Shown piece after piece: positions 24,615-36,600 of a stretch of 64,000 nt of DNA (position 1 is its first letter; every line of letters starts with the position of its first letter). Source of the DNA: Distichodus sexfasciatus (lineage: Eukaryota > Chordata > Actinopteri > Characiformes > Distichodontidae); the NCBI GenBank assembly GCA_032718565.1, contig JAVGVS010000106.1, forward strand, positions 1,385,554-1,449,553. The letters are read 5' to 3'. A model generated the notes under the pieces. The model was not told where the DNA came from, did no database searches, and worked only from the letters and a program-made list of their open reading frames with translations. The position numbers and the translations under genes were made by a program.

Positions 24615-27600
24615 GTTATTTATAAAACAAACAAAACAGATGTGTAGGTTGCTGAAAGTCACAGAAAGTGTAGTGATTGGCCTATAAATGGAGCTATAGC
24701 TAAGGAAAATGCGTTTTGATATCTAAGGGCGCTAAAAATGCTACATAAATTTATGGAGTCTGATCCACTGAGTTGCTAATTATACAATCCTGCTATTTGA
24801 ACAATACGGGGCGCTAAAAATGCTACACAAACTTATGCAGGCTGATCCACTGAGGTGCTAATTATACAATCCTGCTATTTGAACAATACGGGGCGCTAAA
24901 AATGCTACATAAATTTATGGAGTCTGATCCACTGGCTGTCCACTGTGTGTCTGTGTGTGTCTATTACTTTTTAGATATTTGCATAAAAGTCATTATTCAT
25001 AAAGATGTCCAAATCATCTGGAAATGTTTTGAAAAATAGATCAAATAATTTATCAAACGTTATTTCAGTAGCAAAGCTGGCCTGCATGTCACAGACCACC
25101 TGCATTACCGCCGTGGACCACCAGAGGGCAGTGGACCACCGGTTGAAAACCACCGTAATAATCGATTATGTTCTGCCGCTGCATGCATGCAGAATCGTCC
25201 ACGTCTGTATCACAATGCATCGATTATGTGATTAATTTCAACACCCCTACTGATTACCATGAAGACGGTTTTGCCCTCTCCTTCTCTGCCATGCACCAGC
25301 ACCACTCCTCCCTTCTGCTGACACTCCTGGACCTTCTCTACGGCCGTGGACAGCAGCTTCTTCCTCCCGTGGAACAGCCGCTGCTGGGCGTCCTGGTGCA
25401 CCTCCTGCTCCGAAATTTCGGTGGCCACATCGTCCTCGTCCTTGTCCTCATCCTGACCAATAAGCAGCAGACACGGAAAAGCAGGATATTAGAGTGGAGT
25501 CTGATCATAGGACGTGTAACAAAAATGTAATGCTAACTAATGACATGAAGTGTGACCTCCACAAAGTTCTTCTGCACTGCTGACCACAGGTCATCCAGCA
25601 CAGCTCTGGCAAAATCCTCCAGGCCTTTCACGCAGGGTCTCCCCTCCACGAGCCCGCCCCACTCGCACGAGTAACTAGACGAATAAAACAGAACGTAAAT
25701 GGCTACACAATATTGTGGCTTCACACACCGACGACTGCCCATGTTCCTTTGGTGACTATATTCACTTTAATTTGTGTAAATCTTATATCACGAGGACGTT
25801 TTTATGCACGTCGTACTTCTCCGTGATCTTGTAGTCGCTGCTCCGGATCCGCTTTTTCAAGTTTTCCATTTTAGCAGCAGCGTCCTGAGACTCGGCCGCA
25901 AAATCTCCTCTCCACTCCTCAGGCACCGAGCTGTACTCAGAACGACAAGAACGAGAACATCACACACAGTTTAACTGCGTTTTGCTGTTTTTGTCTTTTC
26001 ATTGACACCTGTGATGACTAGAAGCATAATGATGTCATATCGGAATCGGCATCGGACCAACGCTTAGATTTGTCCGATATTTTCCGCTGACGTTTGATGA
26101 TGCATTTATTGTATGTGGGAAAGGTAGCGCTCGTGTTTGGCACGTCCAAAGTCCGAGGTGGGATTTTATACGGCCAGCGCCTTCTGTCTTAAAATGTATG
26201 GCGTAATTTTGTGCCAAAATTCTGAGCACGCAGTAGAACGTTCACCAGCAAAACCTCTACAGAGAACAGCAAGGACTGTGTGCGAGGTGGAGAAGCCGTG
26301 GGCCCGAAGTGGACGGGGGTCGCACCTGGCCAGGTGGGGTGACCTGAAGTAGAAGAGCATGAGTTTTTGAGCCGAGTCGGGGTGCAAAGCCTCAAACTGC
26401 CGAATCTCCATCTCCGTGACGGACAGTCCCTCGGGGGCGGAGCTCAGCTGGAAACGTGAGATAAAAACATCTGCGTTAGCCATTGTTTGTTTCCAGATTG
26501 ACCGTTAACTCTGCCCTTCTTTTTAACATATTTTCCCACACAAATGGCTTTAAAAACTGACCGGCTCCCCGAGAGACGTTAAAAACCCGGGTTGGAGTGT
26601 GTTCTTACCCAGCTGTACTGAGGCAGAACGGGCAGCGCTGGACGAGGCGGCACCTGGCCGTACCTCTCTCCCAGGATTCCCAGCAGCATATTGCAGCGGC
26701 ACACCTCGGCCAGGCACAGCTCCACGGCCCGGTCCGACTCCTCCTCGGTCACGCCCCAGCGCAGCTCCACCTCCTGCAGGTAGAGGCGGTGCGGCGCGGC
26801 GCGGCGGCGCAGCTCAGGGAACACCCCGCGCACCAGGACGTCGCGCTCGGCGTGCATGTCGCGGAACGTGGACGAGACGAAGACCCGGACACCGCGCCAC
26901 CTGAGTTAGAAATGGCGATATTTTAGCTTACTCTTATCGTATCGCCGTGATCTCAAACTGCAAGTTACCTGAGTTTGGGAGTCGGGGGCAACGGGACCAC
27001 GGGGGCATCTCTCTCAGGCTTAACGTCCCCTGCTGGAGGAGGAACGTTGTGCAGCTTGTCCACGCGCTCCACGTGCTCCAGGAGCCTGGAGGAACCGCGC
27101 TCTGAAATAAACCTGCAGCCGTAAAGTACTTTGTTAAAGACTTGTTTTTGAGGATGTTCCATTTTTTATTCCCTCACGACAAATACACCTGACCTGAGCA
27201 TCTGCTCACTGAATCCACAGACCTCCACAACCATGGGGTCCTGAAACTCACTGAAAGAGTTGGGCCTAAAACAAGAACAAGACCGCAGTTCCCAACATGT
27301 TCCCAACGCTCTTTACAGATGAGATATTTTTTGTCTGAGCAACGATAAAAGCAGAAGAGCTTACTGTGGCGTCATTATTACAGTCACCAGCAGAGGGTCA
27401 TTGATGCAGTTTTTACGATATTTCGCTAGTTCGTAAGTGGTTGTCCAGTCCACATAGTGCTCGGTCAGCACGATTATGTTGTCCACCTGTGCAGCAGAAC
27501 AGCAGAAAGAGCCTTGTGACCAACATGAACGCTCAACGTGGAACACTTTCAGAGACACATTTCTGACTTCACTTCTCTTCCACATTTCACCACACAGTGT

Positions 27601-30600
27601 TCTTGAACTTCACTCCGCTCACAGTATTTCCACTAGTTCACTTTTTTGAACACTATTTCTCCTTTTTTAAATTCCATTTCTTCTTTTAACTTGTTTATTT
27701 CTACTTTTTGCTTTATTTCTCCCTTTTACTTTTTTACTTTGTTTCTGTTCTATTTCTACTTTTAAACTTTATTTCTCCTTTTTTACTCTATTTCTAATTT
27801 TACTTTTTAACTTTCTTACTTTATTTCAGAATTTTTATTTTATTTCTCTTTTTTACTTTAATTTTTTTAAGTTTTTAATCTTTATTTAAAAACTTTATTT
27901 CAATTTTTTCCTGTTTTTTTTCTTCTTTTTACTCCTTAACTTTCCTTGTTTCAATTTTTTTATTTGATTTCCTTTTAATTTATTTTGACTTTTACCCTTT
28001 TTAAAAAACTTTATTTCTATTTTTTACCTATGTGTTCTTTTTTAAACTTTATTTCCTTTTTTTTACTTTTTCAACTTTATTTCTCTTTCTTACTACTTCT
28101 TTGCTTTTTACTGTTTCACTTCATACTTTATTTCTACTTTTTACATTTTTATTTCTCTTTTTTTACTTTCTACTTTTACCTCCTTTTAAAACTTTATTTC
28201 AATTTTTTTCGTTTTCTATTTTTTTTTACTTATTTCTTCTTTTTACTTTTTAACTTTCCTTATTTCAAAATTTTTATTTGATTTCTTTTTACTTTATTTC
28301 AACTTTTACCCTTTAAAAAAAACTTTATTTCTATTTTTTCCTTTGTTTTCTCTTTTTTTAAACTTTATTTCTTTCTTTTTATAAACTTTTTAAACTTTAT
28401 TTCTCTTTCTTACTACTTCTTTCCTTTTTACTGTTTCACTTCATACTTCATTTCTAAGTTTTATTTCTCTTTTTTACTTTATTTCTACTTTTACTCCTTT
28501 TTAAAACTTTATTTGTTTTTTCTTATTTTTCTATTTTTAACTTTCTTTCTTTTTTTTACTTTTTAAACTTTATTTCTCTTTCTTACTACTTCTTTCCTTT
28601 TTATTTTTTCACTTCATACTTTATTTCTATTTTTTATTTTATTTCCCTTTTTTTACTTTATTTCTACTTTTACCATTTTTTAAAACTTTATTTCTACTTT
28701 TTTACTTGGCTTCTTCTTTTTAACTTTTTACTTTATTTATCTCCTTCTTACCTTTTACTTTGCTTTACCTTTTTCACTTGATTTATCCTCTTTACCTTTT
28801 AAACTTAATTTCTTGTTTTTACCTTTATGCCGTTCTACATTTTCCAGCGCACAGCAATCACACTTTCTCCAGGAGTTGCCTGTTTAGTTCCTCATGCTAT
28901 TTGCTGATAATGCAAATTATACTCATTTTAACTAAAAACTAACATTTTCAGCAAAGCAGTCGGGAAATGCTGGCGTGACTTCCAAGAAAGTGGAGTCTTT
29001 CGTCCTCCACAATAACTCAGAATAAAACAATTTGTTAATAAAGACCTTTGTTCTCTCTTCAATCAGCCTGGAGAAGAAGTCGCTGTGTGACATCGCCTGG
29101 GAGTCGTCAATTTCAGAAAATTCCTAACAGACAGGGAAATGCATCATCAATTATATTTACATTTCACAGCTTATTATTACCTCACGAAAGCCAGATACGA
29201 TGGACCACATTCACCAACCATTCTTAAGAGGAAATTTGTTCTTAAACCCACTTACAGTAAATAAACTGCTTGCATGTTTGTGCAAAAATGAACTTGTAGA
29301 GTCTTAATTTAACAAACGGAGGATAAAAATATTAGTGACACTATTATATGAGCATAAAAACATACCATCCAGTGCAAAATCTGTATCAAATTACACCCTC
29401 AATGTAAAATTATTTCACCTTCTGCTAGGGCTTGGCCATATGATCTGGAATCAATATCACGATTAATTAAAGATGTTACCTCAGTTACGATTAAGGAAGG
29501 ATTGTTTGTTTTGGGTTGTAGTGTAAACAAAGCCAGCATAGATTTTCTAACGATATTTGAGATTTCTGTCATTTAGAAGTTTTGAATAAGGGTCAACTGA
29601 TTATCGGGGACCGATATTAAGCATTTTGCCGATTATCGGTATCAGTGTTCAATTTTGAGCGTCACCGATTTGAAGTGATTACAGGATGCACTACTGTGCC
29701 ATCTGCTCCCGGCTCGCAGCTTCATTTAATGCCCCGCCCACACCAGCCTCTGATTGTCTATATGTCACACGTAGCAATAATCAGCATCGATCAGTATCGG
29801 CCCTGAAAAACCAATATCGGTCGACCTCTAGTCCTGAATATCGGTTTTGACTGATTTTAATCCGTTGATTTTAAGTGAGATTTTAATCTAAGTGCCTGGT
29901 CCTACCTTCAGCTGCTCCAGTCCGCACCTGACGTTGTCCAGCAGGCCCCCGGGTTCCAGCCGAATTTCCCTCATGCCCTCACTGCAGGAGAACAGGAAGT
30001 GCGTTCGCTCACAGCAGTAGTTGACCATCATGGCCAGGAGCATGGTCAGTTCCACCAACTTTATCAGAACGCAAACAAAGAATGTCTTCAATTTTACTTG
30101 AATAAATACAGCTTTATGCAGCTGGGGGGCTTTTCACTTTATTTCTAGCTTTTACTTTTTTACTTTATTTCTACTTTTTACTTTATTTCTATCTTTTAAT
30201 TTTATTTATACTTCTTATTTTATTTCTACCTTTACATTTTTACTTTATTTCTAGATTTTACTTTTTTTTTTTTAAACAAAACTTTATTTCTGTTTACTTT
30301 ATTTCTATATTTACTTTATTTTTACTTTTTTAAACCTTATATCTACCTTTTAATTTTTTTTCTACTTATCAATTTATTTCTACTTTTCACTTTACTTCTA
30401 CCTTTTAATTTTATTTCGACTTTTTAAAAACTTTATTTCTATTTTGCTTTATTTCTACTTTCCCCCCTTTATTTCTACTTTTTTATTTTATTTATACTTT
30501 TTAAAAATTTATTTCTACTTTTACGTTAAAAAACTTTATTTCTATTTCACTTTATTTCTATTTCTTACTTTAGTTCTACTTTTTACATTATTTCTACCTT

Positions 30601-33600
30601 TTAATTTTATTTCTACTTTTTCTAACTTTATTTCTACTTTTCCACTTTATTTCTACTCTTTAGTTTAAAAAAAAAAACCTTTATTTCTACATTTTAACTT
30701 TTTACTTTAGTTCTACTTTTTACCTTGTTTCTACTTTTAAACTTCATCTCTAGTTTTTTACTTTATTTCTCCATTTTACTTTTTTACTTTATTTTTCTTT
30801 TTTACTTTTTTTTAACTGTACTTCTCCATTTTACTTTTTAAACTTTATTTCTCTTTTTTTACTTTAGTTGAGTGGCGTAATGGTTCGGGAGTTCGCCCTG
30901 TGATCGGAGGGTCGCCGGTTTGAATAATCCTAATATAAAGCAGCGTAAGTATGAGTAATCATTTCCCTCTTACCGTGCAGGAGACGTTAGCGTTCTCTTC
31001 ATTATTGTTGTCCCGGGGCAGGATGAATTCTTCCGCCCCTTTAAACTTCTGCCCCTCGTTCCAGTATTTGCTGAAGATGATGACGGTGTGTCCGGAGAGA
31101 GGAGGGATGTTATACCTGCAGGAGATCTGCACCGCCTTCTCCAGGGCCTGACGGTAACGATCCAAAAGCTCCTGAGGAGGACATGCCCTGTGGACATTTT
31201 AAGATGAGAAACGCCTTTAATAACGGATCAGACAACTTACATCAAGTCAAACGAAAACGTCTGGTCAGCTTTTTACGGTATAGTTTTACAATAAAAAGCA
31301 TGTGTTTAGTTACTGTTTATAGTTTAACTCTCGGTCCAAAGCTCATCACTTAAAAAGCGAATTATCGTCTGATTCTGATATGATTCTGATATTATCGTAC
31401 AATCCTACTTTATATGAAGTTTATATGAAGTAAAGCTACTTTTAAAATGCTGCTGCTTTAAAAGTTACTAGCTATTGTTTCCACAAATATTGGATAATAT
31501 TACAAAAGAAACAAATTTCATCCACATTGGCCACAATGGAAGTCTGAGAAACAGCTTGAATGTAGTAAACTACGTTTATCTCTGGAGCTTATACTGTAGC
31601 CAACTATTGATGCTACATTACAACAGGAGCTTGTAGTCTATCGTAGTTACTTCTAATTCTAAGTACCTTGAAAATCTACTGTTTAACACTTTCCCGAACA
31701 CTGACCACGTTGTTCAGGTATAATTATGGGTGTGAGAAATCTTTCTTCTTGTTGGGTCGGATGATAACACACCTCAGGTTGCACTGCAGTTTACGTCTCA
31801 TGTTGAACTGGCGGTAGATGAAAGGCACAGAGAGCGTGGCGCGAAGTCGCTTCCGCTCAACCCCTTCCCATTTTTGCCGTGTGTATCGTTTGCACCTCGT
31901 GATTCTATTCAGAATCCCCACCAAAATGCCCCGAGTGTTGGCCAGTTTCTGTACCTTGTTGCTCCCTGAGGAGAGGGGAACATGTGTCACACACAATAAA
32001 GAACATTTTGCATTTAACAATCAATCAATGAACAAAATATTTTGTACTCATGTAATTAAGCATGTAAGCAAATGAGGAATCTTGAATCTTGAATGCACTG
32101 TAAAATCACTTTTGGACGGCACAGCTTCAGGACGTGCTGAGGAAGTGAGGTGTGGGTGCGAAGTTGAAATTTAGGACGTACCCTGCGTGCCGAGCTCCGT
32201 AATCACCTTGTAGGCCGAGAGGAAGCGGAAGGGGAACTGCCTGCTGTTGATCACTGCCGACTGGAACCAAAGAATAAACGCTGTTAAGTACGGGTTTGCA
32301 ATTGGCAGTGATCACTGCCGACTGGAACCAGAGAATAAACGCTGTTAAGAACGGGTTTGCAATCAAGCTTCTGAGTTTTTAAGCGTCCAAACGCAAAGTA
32401 TCTTTGAACTGCTTTGAACTGCCAACTGAACAATAGGGGGTGCTAAAAAGGCAAAATGCCTATATCTCAAGAGCCGTAAGTCCAATTTAGCTGAAATTTG
32501 GTATAAACAATCAAAGCTAAGATATGGAAGGGAGAAATATGCAATGCTGCTATTTGAACAATGGGGAGCGCTAAAAATGCTACATAAACTTATGCAGCCT
32601 AAACCGTAAATTGCACAAAGCTGAAACTCGATGGAGAACTTGTTGGTGATTTCTTGCTAATTCTGACTTCTGATTACATCAATACATCGATTCATTCGAT
32701 TAAATAATCAACAAACTCATAGCGTCAATCTAAGATCAGAGGTTCTGTTTTGAAAAGAAAAGGAGAATGGACAGAACTGAGCAGAGCCGAGAGGAGAGAG
32801 ACGTGAGAGTCACCTTGGAGGTGAGTCTTTTGAGAATGCGGTCGTGGTGTTTGGGGCTGATGCCCTGTGTGATCATGTTCCTCAGGTTCCTCAGCATGGC
32901 CATGAAGGGCAGAGAGTTACTGTCTGCACACACACACACACACAGAGCGACAACACGGTGCTATAACACAGCAGAACACAGCAGAACACAGCAGAAACTA
33001 TATTTACACAAAAATATTCCAAATGGCTTCATGAAACTGTGACTCAACAGTAAAGAGTTGAGTTAAAAGTTATGGTTATGGTTCAGTTTAGGGTTAGGAT
33101 TAGATTATTGAGATTAGAGTGGGATTAAACTTGAAGAGCCAATTTCCCAGTCGAGGATTAAGCCTAGTCCCAGACTAGCTTTGAGTTTGAATGGTAATTC
33201 TCCATTGGTACTACAATTTAGTCTAAGACTAGGCCTAATCCATGAGCTAGAAACCAGCCCGAATAGTTTTGTGGTTAGTATTAAATTATGACTTGGATCA
33301 GATTATGGCTAATTGGAGATTAGGAATAGACTCTGTTAAGTTTAAGGTTAAACTATGTTGAGACTAGTTTGTAGTTGGAATTAGATTATGGTTAGATTTA
33401 GGATTAAGATTAGACTCATGTTCAGATTTAGGGTTCGGACTATTGTTCATTTAGAATTAGGATTAGATTATGGTTTGAGCAAGGTTTAGGATTAAATTAC
33501 AGTTACAGTTTCCCAGGCATTTAAGCCTAAACCTAGACTATCTTTGAATTTCAGCGGAGATTCTCAGTTGTATCTGCAATTTAGCCCAAGACTAGGCCTC

Positions 33601-36600
33601 AGGAAACATTTTGGGGCGGTTTCCCAGAAAGAGATTAAGACTAGTCTTGGATTACAGAGTGTTTTGAATGGAGATTTTCCATTGAAAAAAATATATAGTT
33701 CAGAACTAGTCTTAATCGCTGTCTGGGAAACCGCCCCTTTATGTTTAGGATTAAATTGTGGTTGGGATTATGGACTAGACTATGGTTAATCTGTGGTTAG
33801 GATTAGGTTATGGTTAGTTTTAGTATGTGGATAAGACTATGGTTAAGTTTAGGATGAAGAGTCAGGTTTAAGGAATAATTTGGATTATTTAGAAGACAAT
33901 CGAACGTTCCTGACGTTTCACGCAAAGTTGGGTTTGTGCTGTTTTCAAAGTCGTTTTGCTAAAGAGTTAAAGACCAAAAAACGTGGAGAGAGATGCTGAT
34001 GTGAGAGTTTATTCGGACCTATGAGCTTCTCCCATGTGACCGCCTTGTTGCCCTCCAGACTCAGCCGCGTCTCCCACGTTTCTGGCTGTTTCAGCTTCAT
34101 GCGCTGACCTGCTCTCTTGCTCTGCCACAAGCCACTCAGGCCACTGCGCACGAAGGCCCTCAGGTCAGACGGGTACCTGAAAATACACACACACACACAC
34201 ACACACTCATGTTAATACCGTTCCTCAAGACCACAATAAAAACGCAAGAAAGTCTGGCTCTTTGGAAGCAAAATACGAAGAACCTTGGCACAGCACCATA
34301 AGCAGAGGTCAGAATTAGTGGCCGAACCTCTTTTCCAGAATGCCCATGACGAACTCGGCCGGCTCTTTGATGTGCAGGCGTTTTATCATCTTTTTCATGT
34401 TGAACTCGCTCTGCCCTTTATCCACGGCACGCCGCTCCGTCTGCTCCACCTTTAACAGCAGCACGCACAGAAACACACGCAGTGTTACGACTGATATCCT
34501 AAAGTAGAGGTGGGCAATTCCAGTTCTGGAGGGATAACATCCTGAAGCTCTCCCATCGTACCTGGTGAGTCACTTCTGCTAAAAATCTTACCTCAGACCA
34601 GGTGTGAATGGGCCTCGTTCGCCAATATTTACTTATGTTTTTAGGGGTCCAAGCGTTAAGTGTTATGGACCCTTCTTGTAATTGTTCTGTTTCTTCTGCT
34701 TTCTTTTAATTTATTTATTTTCCCTATAAAACGGATTGTACAGCTCAAAACGTAAGTCGCAGAAAGTAAGAATGGATGTGTATCTCTGCATAGTGGCGCT
34801 AAAGCAAGGGAAAACACGTTTTGACCTCTAGGGGCGCTAAAAATGCTATGTAAATTAATGCAATCTTATTCACCGAGGCACTAATTCTACAATGCCGCTA
34901 TCCGAACAATAGGGGGCGCTAAAAATGCTAAATAAATTAATGCGGTCTTACTCATTGAGGTGCTACTTATACAATAGCGCTATCCAAACAATAGGGGGCG
35001 CTAAAAATGCTACGTAAATGAATGCAGTCTTATTCACCGAGGCGCTAATTATACCATGCCGCCATCCAAACAATAGGGGGCGCTAAAAATGCTAAGTAAA
35101 TTAATGCAGTCTTACTCATTGAGGCGCTACTTATACAATGGCGCTATCCGAACAATAGGGGGCGCTAAAAATGCTGCGTAAATGAATGCAGTCTTATTCA
35201 CTGAGGCGCTAATTATACAATGCCACTATCCGAGCAATAGGGGGCGCTAAAAATGCTAGGGTTAAATTAATGCAGCCTCTTAATCGTAAGTTGATCAAGA
35301 GGAATGCTGCTTAAGAACATGTAATGAATCCCACATAGATTAGTTTTAGCAAATTTCTTAAGAACAAAAGTAAGAAAATTCTTAAGAAGATATTACTGAA
35401 TGAAGCCCAGCGTTCTGAATTTAAGGATGACGCAGAACCTCCAGGACATCTGACCGTCCAGGACTGGAATTGGCCACCGGTGTGCAAGCGGTTATAAAAC
35501 CAAGTGGATGCAGGTGAAAAACACTCACCGTTTTTTTGAGAACAGATGTATCTGCTCGAACCAGGTTGGCCCATTTCTCCCACTGCTCCTCGGTCACCTC
35601 CTGAGAAGCAACCAGAACAGTGAGCTTCCTAATAAGCCAGACGTGCTCTAAAATGAATAATGCTGCCTTCACTACAATACAGTACAGTACCAAAGTCTTC
35701 AGCCTCTGCTCATTTACTCAAATTTTGCTTCCAGAGAGCGAGACTTTCTGGTGCTTAATTGGCGTCTGGATTTACATGCGTGCTTGCGTTAAATCACTGT
35801 AGCTATTGCCTCATTTTCCCAGCGAAATATAATGAAATCGGGGATGGTTTGACACTTTGGTACAGTGTTATTCGTACCTTGTGTTGGCGTTTTTTCTTGG
35901 GTCGGTGTTGACCGCGGTGTTTGCGTGTGTTGTACTTGGCCAGCTGATACTCGCTGAACTGCTTGAATTTATCCACCAAGGCTTTCTTCAGACACGTGGG
36001 GAGGGAGCGACTGAAACACTGAGACACCGGGAAAGAGAAATGAGACCATCGCCAAGCTTGAAAAGGTTACGATAAAATCCCACATGTCAAACTGACTTCC
36101 TGTCCTCCTCACCATGCTGTAGATCCTGATCACCTCCAGCCAATCGGAGGGCAGCTGCACCGCTGGGCAGAAGTACCTGCGCAGGTGGGCTCTGGAGGCC
36201 GGCAGGTGAGCAGCCAGAGCCAGCAGGAAGTTGGCTGTGATGCGAATGTTCAGTTCCTGTCTGGTGTAGATGGCCACCTGGTGGAGGAACACAGACATTA
36301 CAGTTGGGAAGACCCTACAGCAGGCAGCTTGATATAGAACGCCCTCTAGTGGTGTATTCTGGTAATGCAGCCGCAACAGAAGACAAATTTTAATCCAAAT
36401 ATGGGACATGCCGACCAATATGGGACAGTTACTGACCCTAATGTGGTCGGAAAGAAAGACGCAGTTGCAAATTCGTGCGTCGGCAGCTAAATACCATAAA
36501 AATGCTAATGACTGACACTGATAATCCGTTGACCCCTGGCACAAACACACCAAAAATCCCACCTTGAGAACGAACTCTGGGTCTTTCTGTGTGATCGTCT

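Larger units (their letters stand above)
24089..25674 (-). other. tep1: tep1 exons 21-24: NACHT NTPase
   Basis: Exons are 25557-25674, 25258-25452, 24320-24510 and 24089-24230. Exon 22 holds a Walker A motif, VVLVHGREGEGKTVFM (GxxGxGKT), and exon 24 a Walker B strand, LAVLVDGADLV. Both are intact, so nucleotide binding is plausible. The exon 21 motif SCEWGGLVEGRPCVKGLEDF matches vertebrate TEP1 just before the NACHT domain. Confidence 0.93.
26969..31187 (-). other. tep1: tep1 exons 12-17: vWA-like region
   Basis: Exons are 30974-31187, 29906-30058, 29046-29123, 27365-27486, 27194-27265 and 26969-27112. The first starts with ELLDRYRQALEKAV and a strand of the form PPLSGHTVIIFS, matching the segment after TROVE in human TEP1. 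Later pieces (VDNIIVLTEHYVDW; LLEHVERVDKLHNVPPP) match the linker before DUF4062. The MIDAS residues of a true vWA domain are not all evident, so metal binding should not be assumed. Confidence 0.85.

Noticed and set aside
27985..28281. 98-codon Phe/Leu-rich frame, like a membrane protein
   Set aside because: A product of the T-rich tract; Phe and Leu codons arise from TTT and CTT. No start context or homology.
33050..33850. Interstitial telomere repeats (GGTTAG words)
   Set aside because: The words are irregular (GGTTAGGATTAGATTATGG) and never form a run of TTAGGG; they look like a degenerate simple repeat.
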